Source: Diploptera punctata (lineage: Eukaryota; Arthropoda; Insecta; Blattodea; Blaberidae). From it: a stretch of DNA of 64,000 bases. The stretch is taken from contig JASPKZ010007429.1 in the NCBI GenBank assembly GCA_030220185.1, positions 1 through 64,000 of the forward strand, given 5' to 3'. Shown here piece by piece: positions 35,301-39,599 of this stretch (position 1 is the stretch's first letter; each line of letters starts with the position of its first letter). The notes beneath the pieces are model-generated. The model saw nothing but the letters and a program-made list of their open reading frames with translations, was not told the origin of the DNA and did not search any database. Both the position numbers and the translations under genes were made by a program.

Positions 35301-36602
35301 AATACAAAGTGAGTGATAAAACATTTCACATAAAAAGGGACTCTAGTATATGATTTTAATTATTATGTAATTTTCTTCTAGAAATGGACAATTCATCGTG
35401 GTATTCGCCGTAAAAGTGGTTCTCCTCCTAGACCAACACAAAATAATGAGGAGTCTGGTGGTCAGGTAAGTTTTTATTGTTATTCATCAGGGGAAATCCT
35501 TTCAAAAGCATTCTGTGCTGTAGCTGAGCAGTCTAACGCATATTGTCCTGGTACAGAGTTATGGGATTCAAGCTGGGTTCTTGTGGAATTTCAGTTAGTA
35601 TGGGTTCTATGTCCACCCAACGTTGTGAGGAATTTGAGTAGCTATCATAAATAGCAGTTATAGGTTGAGAAAAACAGCTGTAATGCCTGGGGGACTTGAC
35701 ATGCTGACCACATCACACCTATAGAGATTGGATAATTATCCACCTCTGTAATTGGCACATATGACTATGAGACCAGAAGTGGTTTGGTACATCTTCTAGG
35801 CATGTCACGCCATGGAGAAAATCTTTTCAAAACTAAAGAAATTGTTAAAACTTGAAATAAAGAACATCTATAGTGTCATCTTGCATTCAGGCATAGAAGG
35901 AAGTTAAAATACAATTTAATTTTATATATATTTAAAATTCGTAAGTTTGCTAGTTACAATTCTTGCATATATTTTATATCTGCTATTAAGAACATTGATT
36001 CTTTGACAATTATTGTAATCTTTAATATTTGCTTTTTAAAAATTGATATAATACCATTTTGTCAAGAACTTAGTGGCTGTTTGCCAGTAAATATTTCATT
36101 CAGAAGGCTACTATACTGTAATTTAATGTTTTATCTGCGTATTTCAACAGCTCAATATTAAATATATCTTTGCCAGGTGCCTTATTATTTTTGCATGCTT
36201 TCAGAGCAAAGAAAAAAATACAAAAACATACAAGACTTAAATTATATAAAATTTTGGGATGTTCAGTTCTCAGTTAAGGGAGCGAAGCCTGGACTTTTAG
36301 ATTCCAAAATGAATGATGGTTGATACCTGAAAAAATTATATTTCTACAAAAAAAATCTGGCATAGTTTTCTGGATCGTAAGAGAAATATTGCCATATCAG
36401 AAGAATTAAAAATAACACCCATTGTTTATTACATACAAAACTTACAGTGAATTTTTATTAAACAGAATCTGTGATTTATTGTTTTACAGAAAGAGGGCAC
36501 TGAGGGAGGCAAAAGCACATGTGCAAACTGCGGAGTTGCCTGTACTCACACACACACTTCTCCTAAAGGCAGTATGTGCAACACTTGCTACCAGCATTGG
36601 AG
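13808..36602 (+). CDS. CoREST / REST corepressor gene, seven 5' exons
   Basis: Join 13808-13913, 18687-18749, 28766-28840, 29819-30033, 31851-32024, 35382-35465, 36490-36602 (830 nt, 276 codons plus two bases). CoREST is the nuclear scaffold bridging the LSD1 histone demethylase and HDAC1/2. Visible order: acidic N-terminus (1-37), ELM2 (about 38-120, binds HDACs), SANT1 (about 127-175, starts [15 protein letters not shown]), basic linker, and a Cys-rich knuckle (C250, C253, C269, C272). All introns are GT-AG and every split codon restores the expected residue. The second SANT domain and the LSD1-binding linker expected from the family are not visible, so the gene is partial here. The introns are almost entirely transposon-filled. 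Confidence 0.93.
14861..14906 (-). ncRNA. Hammerhead-like motif
   Basis: Minus strand: TTGAGGA (first core base changed C to T), extra T, stem II GCCAGA pairing with TCTAGC (5 of 6, one A-A mismatch), GAA, ACAT, C, GGGG. Twin of 15007-15048. Confidence 0.5.
15007..15048 (+). ncRNA. Hammerhead-like motif
   Basis: TTGAGGA, extra T, stem II GCCAGA/TCTGGT (6 pairs counting one G-U), GAA, ACGT, C; ATCC before the core pairs with GGGG after the C. It lies in the sense strand of CoREST intron 1. The C-to-T change at the first core base would be expected to block cleavage. Confidence 0.5.
15125..15250 (+). repeat. 50-bp minisatellite, locus 1
   Basis: Units carry AAAGCTAACCTAATGCAATT and CTAACCTGTGAAAGACCAAC, about 2.5 copies, ending AATGCAACACCCAAAAATAA. 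A second locus with the same unit and end is at 26780-26945. Confidence 0.85.
15285..15612 (-). pseudogene. LINE-C reverse transcriptase fragment
   Basis: Minus-strand copy of the RT core seen intact at 49200-49560, roughly 97% identical by eye. It codes [15 protein letters not shown] and carries the region corresponding to catalytic FADD. Both ends are truncated. The high identity means recent insertion. Confidence 0.88.
16043..16365 (-). repeat. SINE3, full-length-looking reverse copy
   Basis: Minus strand: head with GTGGTCTCGAGGTAGCGTGC and B box GGTTCGATCCC, body with GACATTTGTCTTACAG, a (CAT)n tract, GGGAAGCTACCACACC and AGTAAAGCTGCAAGC. About 320 bp. The reading frame entering at 16250 reads through it by chance. 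Confidence 0.8.
16378..17112 (+). repeat. SINE1 interrupted by a LINE-D insertion
   Basis: The tRNA-like head (CCTGAGTGGTTTAAGGC, then GGTTCGAGACC) is at 16378-16470. The SINE1 tail (GACCAGCAGCCGGGTGG) resumes at about 17022-17112. Between them is LINE-D sequence. The middle of the SINE is missing, so the insertion came with a deletion or the SINE was already truncated. Confidence 0.7.
16471..17021 (+). pseudogene. LINE-D reverse transcriptase C-terminus
   Basis: Open for about 180 codons to a stop at 17003-17005. It codes [40 protein letters not shown] and [20 protein letters not shown], then a basic tail ending near [11 protein letters not shown]. This is the region after the RT catalytic palm in non-LTR elements. 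Related fragments: 34440-34740 and 56570-57140. The catalytic palm itself is absent. Confidence 0.85.
17113..17384. other. No feature recognised
   Basis: AT-rich intronic sequence with no coding signal or repeat landmark I can identify. Confidence 0.4.
17385..17600 (-). repeat. SINE2, truncated
   Basis: Same body as 7997-8297 (ACAGGCCTCAGGAGGCC, GACAATCGGCACTTGATGTC). It stops at GGTTTGGGTCA, before the tRNA-like head. Confidence 0.85.
18025..18300 (-). repeat. SINE2, nearly full length
   Basis: Contains GACAATCGGCACTTGATGTT and, near 18260-18295, the reverse complement of the B box with a decayed A box region. More diverged than the 7985 copy. Confidence 0.82.
18345..18560 (+). pseudogene. 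LINE-B reverse transcriptase C-terminal tail
   Basis: Codes [20 protein letters not shown] then [15 protein letters not shown] and a stop at 18543-18545, the terminal basic domain of a non-LTR element protein. Matching tails are at 26425-26570 (plus) and 63365-63900 (minus). Only the last ~60 residues survive. Confidence 0.8.
18687..18749 (+). CDS. CoREST exon 2, start of ELM2
   Basis: Reads [20 protein letters not shown], the first conserved block of the ELM2 domain (IRVG.YQAVVP). Acceptor TTCCAG, donor GTAAGTA. Phase 1 in and phase 1 out, agreeing with exons 1 and 3. At 63 nt it is easily missed by ORF searches. Confidence 0.92.
18762..18872. repeat. SINE4 tail fragments, inverted, beside the exon 2 donor
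   Basis: ATATTTGAAGAGAAAAATTT at 18762 and TTTCTCTTCAAATATAATTT at 18811 are inverted copies of the SINE4 tail, ending AATTAATAATAAAAACATC. The left one begins 12 bp after the exon 2 donor. Confidence 0.75.
18873..20822. other. Largely unassigned intron 2 sequence
   Basis: A degraded tRNA-like block sits near 19035-19095 (GTGTAAAGGTTAGCATGACT). A short irregular tandem of TCACTTC-containing ~30-bp units lies at about 20078-20172. I recognise nothing else; short frames here have no motif. Confidence 0.4.
20823..21275. repeat. 224-bp tandem duplication
   Basis: 20823-21046 and 21047-about 21275 both begin GAGCTCATATGCACGTTTTT and end near CACCAGATGGTG followed by ATTATAATTCATAAT. They differ by a few substitutions. 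A third CACCAGATGGTG occurs just after, at 21281. Confidence 0.9.
21420..21575 (-). repeat. (TA)n microsatellite and SINE5 copy
   Basis: (TA)n at 21420-21444. From 21455, minus-strand sequence has a tRNA-like head with B box GGTTCAAGTTCC and tail TTTTTCTTTCTTAAA. The family recurs at 41462, 41876 and 62110-62580. Confidence 0.7.
21730..21960 (-). mobile_element. PLE 3' end
   Basis: Begins with terminal motif AGGAAGTAACATTAAGAG (21734), then TTCTTACATCTTAT, a ribozyme-like motif at 21811-21848 and decayed C-terminal coding sequence up to about 21960. Confidence 0.75.
21811..21848 (-). ncRNA. Hammerhead-like motif
   Basis: Minus strand: CTGACAA (N7=C; position 8 changed G to A), T, stem II GGGGCT/AGCCTT (6 pairs, two G-U), loop CCGA, GAA, ACATATGT palindrome, then T. 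A close relative lies at 47759-47800. Confidence 0.55.
21961..22420 (-). pseudogene. LINE reverse transcriptase C-terminal remnant
   Basis: Minus strand, broken into frames: pieces resemble [17 protein letters not shown] and [13 protein letters not shown], the WxGHVxRM signature common after the RT palm of non-LTR elements. Decayed. Confidence 0.6.
22421..23144. other. No feature recognised
   Basis: AT-rich intronic DNA. A 40-bp imperfect direct repeat (AATAATTTAGYAGTTA with CATATTGTTGTTTRKTCATA) is seen at about 22445 and 22510. No coding motif. Confidence 0.4.
23459..23645. repeat. Minisatellite inside the hAT-like element
   Basis: About three irregular units built from GAACGAACTACCTTGGAAGA, GAGTGAAGTG and TTAGATGAATGAAGTG. 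The GAACGAAC and GAGTGAA words also occur near both element ends, so this may be amplified subterminal sequence. Confidence 0.8.
23832..24351 (+). mobile_element. LINE-A insertion with 14-bp target duplication
   Basis: Exact repeat TATATTCGGAGATC at 23832-23845 and 24338-24351. The insert codes [33 protein letters not shown] and [20 protein letters not shown], broken by a frameshift near 23970 and stops after 24240, and ends in a (AGTA)n tail. It is nested inside the hAT-like element, so it is younger. Confidence 0.92.
24352..25380. other. Interior of the hAT-like element; nothing coding seen
   Basis: AT-rich with several poly(T) runs. ACCCCAAATTTCACTAC and similar words could be remnants of a zinc-finger region but I cannot support that. 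Confidence 0.4.
25440..25640 (+). repeat. SINE1 tail fragment
   Basis: Diverged SINE1 3' half: AGGTTGAAAAACTAGC, ACCACATGTCGCCCCTG, CACCTCTGTTATTAAC, ending CTGACATGCCATGGA. Confidence 0.65.
25641..26380 (-). pseudogene. Probable IS630/Tc1-type transposase remnant
   Basis: Around 26150-26200 the minus strand reads [17 protein letters not shown], which resembles the YLDETWV motif (first catalytic Asp) of one IS630-like DDE lineage. A neighbouring open frame at 25645-25865 ([15 protein letters not shown]) may belong to the same element, but I do not recognise it. Stops and frameshifts throughout. The plus-strand frame at 26062-26376 is its shadow. Confidence 0.4.
26425..26570 (+). pseudogene. 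LINE-B 3' tail fragment
   Basis: Nucleotide-level copy of 18450-18580: GATGGAGTGAGAAGAAGTAT, AGATGCTTTAGACAGGAACC and TATTGTGGAATATTCCTAAT. The frame carries a stop. The previous stretch is a poly(T). Confidence 0.85.
26780..26945 (+). repeat. 50-bp minisatellite, locus 2
   Basis: Three units (TTTAAGTACTCTAACCTGTG, AAAGACCAACCCAAAAGCTA) ending AATGCAACACCCAAAAATAA, as at 15125-15250. Both loci continue with AATAGT then TTCTGAA, so they are copies of one dispersed element. Confidence 0.88.
26946..27415. other. No feature recognised
   Basis: AT-rich intron 2 sequence; the open frame ending in the next SINE begins here but has no motif of its own. Confidence 0.4.
27419..27745 (+). repeat. SINE1, near full length
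   Basis: Head GCGCCATAGCAGAGTGGTTA (A box region) and GTTCGAGTCTC (B box), body CATCGTGAGGCATTTGGG, CGACATGCTGACCACATGTC, tail GCCAGCAGCCGGCTGG then a (TTA)n tract. The open frame across it is chance. Confidence 0.88.
27911..27957 (-). ncRNA. Hammerhead-like motif
   Basis: Minus strand: CTGAAGA (N7=A), T, stem II GAGGCT/AGCTTC (6 pairs), loop AATA, GAA, stem III AC-ACAT-GT, C. TA before and after extend stem I weakly. Confidence 0.68.
28011..28060 (-). ncRNA. Hammerhead-like motif
   Basis: Minus strand: upstream CTGTAACTA, core region CTGAGATGAG (one base shorter than its neighbour), stem II about GAGGCT/AGCTTT with loop AACA, GAA, ACATATGT, C, TAACAG. CTGT/ACAG plus TA/TA give a stem I with a three-base bulge. 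Confidence 0.6.
28133..28455 (-). mobile_element. PLE 3' end with C-terminal coding remnant
   Basis: From terminal motif GAAGTAAACATTATGAGG, through TGACTCACCTCATATAAT and a hammerhead-like motif (28214-28255: CTGAAGA, G, GGACA/TGTCT), into decayed C-terminal coding sequence matching the LMNFEIP region. At 28430, AACCTCATAATGTTACTTCC is the end of an opposite-strand copy. Confidence 0.72.
28456..28765. other. No feature recognised
   Basis: Intron 2 sequence up to the exon 3 acceptor; a short (ATC)n tract at 28513. Confidence 0.4.
28766..28840 (+). CDS. CoREST exon 3, ELM2 middle
   Basis: Reads [20 protein letters not shown] then IPDYK. The LLVWSP block is the second conserved part of ELM2. 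Acceptor TATTATAG, donor GTAAGTA. Phase 1 in, phase 1 out. 75 nt, too short for most ORF tracks. Confidence 0.92.
28930..29035. mobile_element. Miniature PLE inverted end pair
   Basis: AGGAAGTAATATTAAGAGG at 28933 is the terminal motif. GTCTGTTCATTCT at 28978 and AGAATGAACAGAC at 29011 are inverted copies around TCTAACAACTCTAAG, a very short head-to-head pair. Confidence 0.6.
29045..29445 (+). pseudogene. LINE-E endonuclease N-terminal remnant
   Basis: Parallels 44890-45200 at nucleotide level (GACTTCCACTGGAGTAAAAT, TAGGAACATGTAATGTTAGG, the latter corresponding to the IGTWNVRT start of an APE-type endonuclease). One frame reads [20 protein letters not shown]. Stops and indels make it non-functional. 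Confidence 0.7.
29446..29818. other. Intron 3 remainder, nothing recognised
   Basis: AT-rich. TATTATTTCACTCACCTCAT at about 29517 is a PLE terminal fragment. No coding signal before the exon 4 acceptor. Confidence 0.4.
29819..30033 (+). CDS. CoREST exon 4, ELM2 end and SANT1 start
   Basis: The split codon T|TG restores Leu, giving [20 protein letters not shown], then [20 protein letters not shown] and [22 protein letters not shown]2 ends near residue 120 and SANT1 starts near 127, with its first conserved Trp at 128. Acceptor TTGTTTCAG, donor ATG|GTAAGT, phase 0 out. This is the most conserved part of the protein and fixes the gene identity. Confidence 0.97.
30043..30850 (-). pseudogene. Mariner-like transposase remnant beside the exon 4 donor
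   Basis: Minus strand 30206-30388 reads [20 protein letters not shown] then [15 protein letters not shown]. The [13 protein letters not shown] motif carries the last acidic-motif region of mariner-type DDD transposases, with Asn where Asp is usual (PSDFHLF). The region upstream on that strand, to about 30600, is frame-broken. The similarity seems to begin about 10 bp after the exon 4 donor, near GTACGAGGATGATTCGG. I could not find a clean matching inverted terminus on the far side. Confidence 0.7.
30985..31340 (-). mobile_element. PLE 3' end with C-terminal coding region
   Basis: Minus strand: [24 protein letters not shown] coding sequence at about 31240-31310, a stretch matching [19 protein letters not shown], then [20 protein letters not shown]. 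Then a degenerate ribozyme-like block at 30985-31025 (GCATC/GATGC stem, GAA, ACTATAGT, C). Confidence 0.8.
31341..31612. other. No feature recognised
   Basis: AT-rich intron 4 sequence; small open frames without motifs. Confidence 0.4.
31613..31792. mobile_element. PLE palindrome just upstream of exon 5
   Basis: Starts with AGGAAGTTATATTTTGAGGT. Arms ATTATTTTTGGTCTGGACAT and ATGTCCAGACCAAAAATAAT are inverted copies about 65 bp long around a ribozyme-like centre (31690-31735, minus: TTGAAGA, T, AAAAC/GTTTT, GAA, ACATGT, C). Its end is about 60 bp from the exon 5 acceptor. A sister copy is at 50865-51045. Confidence 0.85.
31851..32024 (+). CDS. CoREST exon 5, SANT1 end
   Basis: [20 protein letters not shown] completes SANT1, followed by [20 protein letters not shown] and an acidic/Ser tail ending SDSDEK. 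Acceptor TTGTTTCAG, donor AAG|GTATTT, phase 0 both sides, 58 codons. Confidence 0.96.
32036..32115. repeat. (TC)n(TA)n microsatellite at the exon 5 donor
   Basis: About 22 TC units then about 15 TA units, beginning about 12 bp after the donor. Confidence 0.95.
32116..32369. other. Unassigned plus (AAT)n
   Basis: No feature apart from an (ATA)n tract at about 32315-32346. Confidence 0.5.
32370..32560. mobile_element. PLE inverted end pair
   Basis: GAGTTGGAGAAAATATTTTTATATCTC at 32358 (first 20: GAGTTGGAGAAAATATTTTT) and its inverse near 32495 flank a centre carrying a hammerhead-like motif at 32432-32475 (TTGAGGA, T, GAAGGT/ACCTTT). Ends TCCTCATAATGTTACTTCCC at 32538. Confidence 0.75.
32561..33250. 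other. Unassigned; possible decayed LINE
   Basis: A-rich, with pieces such as AAAGAAAGCTATGAAGAAGC and a [17 protein letters not shown] frame that could be LINE linker sequence. I cannot place it in a family. Confidence 0.3.
33255..33440 (+). repeat. SINE2 fragment, opposite orientation to the others
   Basis: CCTAAACCTTCTGGCGGC, CTGAGTTCGACTCACC and TAATTGTCTAGAAAG are reverse complements of SINE2 body words at 18240, 18190 and 18095. Diverged. Confidence 0.65.
33455..33745 (-). repeat. SINE4 copy
   Basis: Plus-strand view: ATTTGAAGAGAAAAAATT, a decayed reverse tRNA-like head (GGGCTTGAACCCAGGACC), then AAATGGCGGCTTCTTTATTA and GTTTTTATTATTCATTTCAT. Confidence 0.75.
33900..34265 (+). pseudogene. 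Short inverted repeat and LINE tail remnant
   Basis: ATGGTAAAGAGAAA and TTTCTCTTTACCAT (about 33918-33968) form a 14-bp inverted pair. At 34110-34265 one frame reads [20 protein letters not shown] and [14 protein letters not shown], like the terminal region of a non-LTR protein. Confidence 0.4.
34440..34800 (+). pseudogene. LINE-D C-terminal remnant
   Basis: Reads [20 protein letters not shown] then [19 protein letters not shown], aligned residue by residue with 16780-16900, followed by [14 protein letters not shown] and [10 protein letters not shown]. Stops near 34600 and 34667. Confidence 0.78.
34801..35209. other. No feature recognised
   Basis: Intron 5 sequence without repeat landmarks I can name. 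Confidence 0.4.
35210..35322. mobile_element. PLE palindrome just upstream of exon 6
   Basis: AAATGTTTTATCACTCATCT at 35217 and GTGAGTGATAAAACATTT at 35311 are inverted. Ends about 60 bp before the exon 6 acceptor. Confidence 0.75.
35238..35304 (+). ncRNA. Hammerhead-like motif, degenerate core
   Basis: TATTATTC (35238-35245) pairs fully with GAATAATA (35297-35304). Core reads AAAAGA instead of CTGANGA. Stem II GGAA/TTCC, GAA, ACTAGT, T. The outer stem and stem III are kept while the core is damaged. Confidence 0.45.
35382..35465 (+). CDS. CoREST exon 6, basic linker
   Basis: [20 protein letters not shown] then NNEESGGQ. Acceptor TTTTCTTCTAG, donor CAG|GTAAGT. 28 codons, phase 0 on both sides, so it could be skipped without a frame change and may be alternatively spliced. 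No known domain; basic start, polar end. Confidence 0.8.
35510..35815 (+). repeat. SINE1, diverged
   Basis: CTGTAGCTGAGCAGTCTAAC (A-box region), AACGTTGTGAGGAATTTGAG, GACTTGACATGCTGACCACA, tail GTCACGCCATGGAG. Confidence 0.78.
35816..36489. other. Intron 6 remainder, nothing recognised
   Basis: AT-rich, no repeat landmarks or coding motif before the exon 7 acceptor. Confidence 0.4.
36490..36602 (+). CDS. CoREST exon 7, four-cysteine knuckle
   Basis: [20 protein letters not shown] then [19 protein letters not shown]-x2-C (250, 253) and C-x2-C (269, 272) separated by 15 residues resemble a GATA-type zinc knuckle. Extra Cys257 and three His lie in the loop. Acceptor GTTTTACAG, donor AG|GTATGA, phase 2 out. 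The longer open frame starting at 36422 is a different frame and lacks this motif. Vertebrate CoREST, as I recall it, lacks this finger. Confidence 0.78.
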
Positions 36603-36784
36603 GTATGAACTGTCATTGTTCTTTGTTAATGTCATTAAGGCTTTTATGTCTGTTATGATTAGAAAATAATTTTGGGATTGAATAATTTGTTTTTATATTT
36701 AATTCAATACTCCTTCGATAATTCATTTTCATCTGTATATAACGTCTTATTTTTATTTATTGGTTGCTCAACTAATTATTATTT

Positions 36785-36982
36785 GAGTTTGTATTCTTTA
36801 ACATTCTTACCTCATATGTTTATTCTGTTGGACGATCGTTTCAAAGCTATTGCTCCATCTTCAGCTTGTGAACAAGCAATAGCTTTGAAACGATCGTCCA
36901 ACAGAATAAACATATGAGGTAAGAATGTTAAAGAATACAAACTCAAATATTAAATTAAACCTCATAATGTAACTTCCTAATG
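36785..36982. mobile_element. PLE minimal palindrome
   Basis: Arms ATTCTTTAACATTCTTACCT and AGGTAAGAATGTTAAAGAAT with CTGTTGGACGATCGTTTC / GAAACGATCGTCCAACAG, about 75 bp each, around a centre at 36865-36873. Right side ends AACCTCATAATGTAACTTCC (36960). Little more than ribozyme plus terminus remains. Confidence 0.88.
36831..36864 (-). ncRNA. Hammerhead-like motif at the palindrome centre
   Basis: Minus strand: CTGAAGA, T, stem II GGAGC/GCTTT (5 pairs, two G-U), loop AATA, GAA, ACGATCGT palindrome, C. Stem I is weak. Confidence 0.62.
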
Positions 36983-37119
36983 ATTTTAAAACAACTAATT
37001 ATTGCTTACAGATGATAATGAAACATTTGAGAAAATGCAAATTAAATACAATGCCAGTTATGTTTGTAATGTACTGAGAAGGCACATCAGATTGGAAGCA
37101 AGTCGTAGGTTAAGATTAA

Positions 37120-37405
37120 ATTTAAATGTTTCATGCCTCACCTCATATCCAGTCTTCTAACTAGACCACGGTTTCAAAGCCTAGGCAGTTTCATCTTCTA
37201 CTGATCATCGATCCACCAACCAGCCAGAGGGAAGAAGTAGTTCTTCTGATCGACATAACATCAGTCGACGAGAAATTACTGAAGATGAAGCTGCTCAGGT
37301 GTTGAAACCGCGGTCTAATTAGAAGACTGGATATGAGGTGAGGTATGAAACATTTTAGTTTAATCTTAAATTAAATCTCATAGTGATTTTTTCCTATAAA
37401 AGTTC
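37120..37405. mobile_element. PLE inverted pair
   Basis: Arms TTTCATGCCTCACCTCATAT / ATATGAGGTGAGGTATGAAA and CCAGTCTTCTAACTAGAC / GTCTAATTAGAAGACTGG. The right arm also carries C-terminal coding sequence (SSSDRHNISRREITEDEAAQ) ending at TAG inside the ribozyme-like motif. Confidence 0.85.
37274..37320 (+). ncRNA. Hammerhead-like motif
   Basis: Stem I AATTA (37274-37278) with TAATT (37316-37320), 5/5. Core CTGAAGA at 37279-37285, extra T, a degraded stem II, GAA (37304-37306), ACCGCGGT palindrome, C 37315. The frame stop TAG follows immediately. Confidence 0.6.
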
Positions 37406-37890
37406 AATTCAAGTTGTAGGTTGTTAAAGTCTCATAATTCAAGTGCACTAATATTTCAACCTCAGTTACAGTTACAATAAACACCAACCTTTGTCACAAA
37501 AGATGAAGGTTATGTCCTTGAATCACTTTGCGTTTCTGATTTCTTTTAATAAGTGTTTCTAATGCCAATCACTGCATTTTGTGTGTTTTTGGGCACTGCA
37601 CTGGGCAGATAGATGGCATTAATGTGGTCTATTTTCAGTTTGCACACTGCTTTGTCAGACAACTTTACATAGATGTATTACTGTATTATGTACAGAGAGG
37701 AGTGTATGTTTGTGTAGTGCAAAGTGAGCTGTATGAGGGATGATGAAGAGAAGGGAGAAGATGAAAGTTTTAATTCATCATTTCGCTAGAATTAATGTGT
37801 ATGGATTGAAACTTTTAGGAGGTGTCAGAAATGTTGGGTGCACAAGGAATCATTTTCAATATCTTCTGTAACAAAGCTAGGTGATTATTC
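37406..37890. other. No feature recognised
   Basis: Unassigned; GGGCACTGCACTGGGCAGAT near 37590 is locally GC-richer. Confidence 0.35.
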
Positions 37891-37894
37891 TAAC

Positions 37895-38495
37895 TAAATA
37901 AGTTGGGAAAAATCCTAGGGACAAGTCTTCCAGGCGGGACCGTTGGCTTCCTGAGCCATTGCTCTGTCAACTGAGCTACCGAGGTGAGTTGTGATCTAGA
38001 TGCAAATTTTTCTCTTCTATACATTGTAATTCTCTCATGCCAAGTGCTATGAAACCTTTCCTTCTATATTTGCAAATGACGGCTTCTCAGTTAAGAAGCC
38101 AAAGGTCTCAGGTTCGAGTTTCGGTCTGGATGAAAATTTTTCTCTTCAAATATAATTTATCATTCAGTGAGAAGTGTTAAAGTAACAATAGAAACATCAA
38201 TAGAAGCCCTACTGGCTTTATAAAGTAGTGTTTAAATTCCCAATAAATGTCTTCTTAACTAAGAAGCCACCATTTGCAAAGATAGAAGCAAATGTTTCAT
38301 AGCATTTGGCGCAAGGGAATTACAATGTATATAAGAGATAAATTTGCGTCTAGATCACAACTTGTCTCGGTAGCTCAGTTGGTAGAGCATTGGCCCGGAA
38401 AGCCAAAGTTCCCGGGTTCGGGTCTTGGTCTGGGCGAAATTTTTTCTCTTCAAATATAATTTATCCTTTAGTGAGAAGTGTTAAATTAATAATAG
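37895..38495. repeat. SINE4 cluster
   Basis: A reversed copy (37940-38100: GAGCTACCGAGGTGAGTT, AAATGACGGCTTCTCAGTTA) abuts a plus copy whose body (ATTCCCAATAAATGTCTTCT) leads to a tRNA-like head at 38364-38438. The head has A box TAGCTCAGTTGG, GAGC, a TTGGC/GCCAA anticodon-type stem with 7-nt loop CCGGAAA, B box GGTTCGGGTCT and tail TCTTCAAATATAATTTATCC. Confidence 0.85.
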
Positions 38496-38539
38496 AAACA
38501 ACTTTTTTTTATTTAATAAATAAATTTGGAAATTTTTAA

Positions 38540-38890
38540 CATTATGAGGTTTTATTGATAAGAATCAAATGAATCGTGAATTCTTCTTACCTCATACTTA
38601 CATGTTTTTTTAAACACAGCACCGCAGTATCGGCAACCATCGTCAGCTGTTTTCACGGCTGTCAATTTTTGGACGAACTAAGCTTGATTACAAATCAAAA
38701 ATACAACAGATGGCAGTTTAGAAAATGACTCCTTCAAAAGAACACCAGATGGCAGTTTGGATAATTACCGGCAAAAGAAAAAAATTGACAGCCATGAAAA
38801 CAGCTGAGATGGTGACAATGGTAGCCGATACTGCAGTGCTGTGTTTAAAAAACATAGAAGTATGAGGTAAGAAAATTCATTTGATTCTTA
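38540..38890. mobile_element. PLE inverted pair, different terminus
   Basis: Arms GATAAGAATCAAATGAATCG / inverse near 38875, TTCTTACCTCATACTTACAT / TATGAGGTAAG, and CAGCTGTTTTCACGGCTGTC / inverse at 38790. The centre reads CTGACGATGG or CTGAGATGG but lacks GAAAC, so the ribozyme pattern is not convincing in this lineage. Confidence 0.75.
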
Positions 38891-38944
38891 TCAATAGAAA
38901 CAACACTATATAATATCAAGTTCATCAATTAAGTTGTGTAGATA

Positions 38945-39330
38945 GGAAATAACACTATGAGGTTTTTAATATTGTTTATTTTTTTATTATTTCACTCACC
39001 TCATACTTCATAATTCCTAGCAGACCCAGGGTTTCTTCACATCATTTGTGACATTCTCAATGCTGTGTCACGTTCACAACTGACGTCCAATGGCCTTCTA
39101 TCCTGCAGACTGACCTCCGTGCCATCTGATGGCCGACCGACGAACTTCCAAATCAGTCCTCTCTCCTTATAACCGGGTATTTCAAAATTCATAGTTGTAT
39201 TTTCATTCTTGCATATGCCGTTGGACGTCAGTTGTGAACGTGACACAGCATTGAGAATGTCACAAATGATGTGAAGAAACCCTGGGTCTGCTAGGAATTA
39301 TGAAGTATGAGGTGAGTGAAATAATAAAAA
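38945..39330. mobile_element. PLE inverted pair with C-terminal coding
   Basis: Arms TATTTCACTCACCTCATACT / inverse at 39303; GACCCAGGGTTTCTTCACAT / inverse at 39255. The left arm codes (minus) MNFEIPGYKERGLIWKFVGR and SDGTEVSLQDRRPLDVSCE. Ribozyme-like motifs lie at 39018-39060 (minus) and 39251-39290 (plus): TTGAGAA, T, TCACA/TGTGA stem, GAA, ACCCTGGGT, C. Confidence 0.85.
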
Positions 39331-39599
39331 ATTAACAAGTTCATCAATCCTGAAAGTATTTTCAAATACCCTTTTTGTTCCAGGAAATTGTATATTTTGC
39401 ATGCTTTACATAAAGTAACCATAACATTTACATAATCAGGTTTTGGTTACTAACAATGTAAACAACATATAACTTTCATACTAAAATTTAACTTTTAAAA
39501 ATTGTATCTTTATTATTAAGAATATTTATTTTATCCTACTTTTTAAAAATAATTTCAACAGCTGTGTAGGGTGACCAAACAATCTTATATTATTTATAA
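39331..39599. other. No feature recognised
   Basis: AT-rich, no landmarks. Confidence 0.4.

Noticed and set aside
36422..36658. 78-codon frame over CoREST exon 7
   Set aside because: Crosses the acceptor in a different phase; the Cys-knuckle frame fits both splice phases.
38640..38830. Hammerhead motif in the 38540-38890 PLE pair
   Set aside because: CTGACGA is present but GAAA and a convincing stem II/III are missing.
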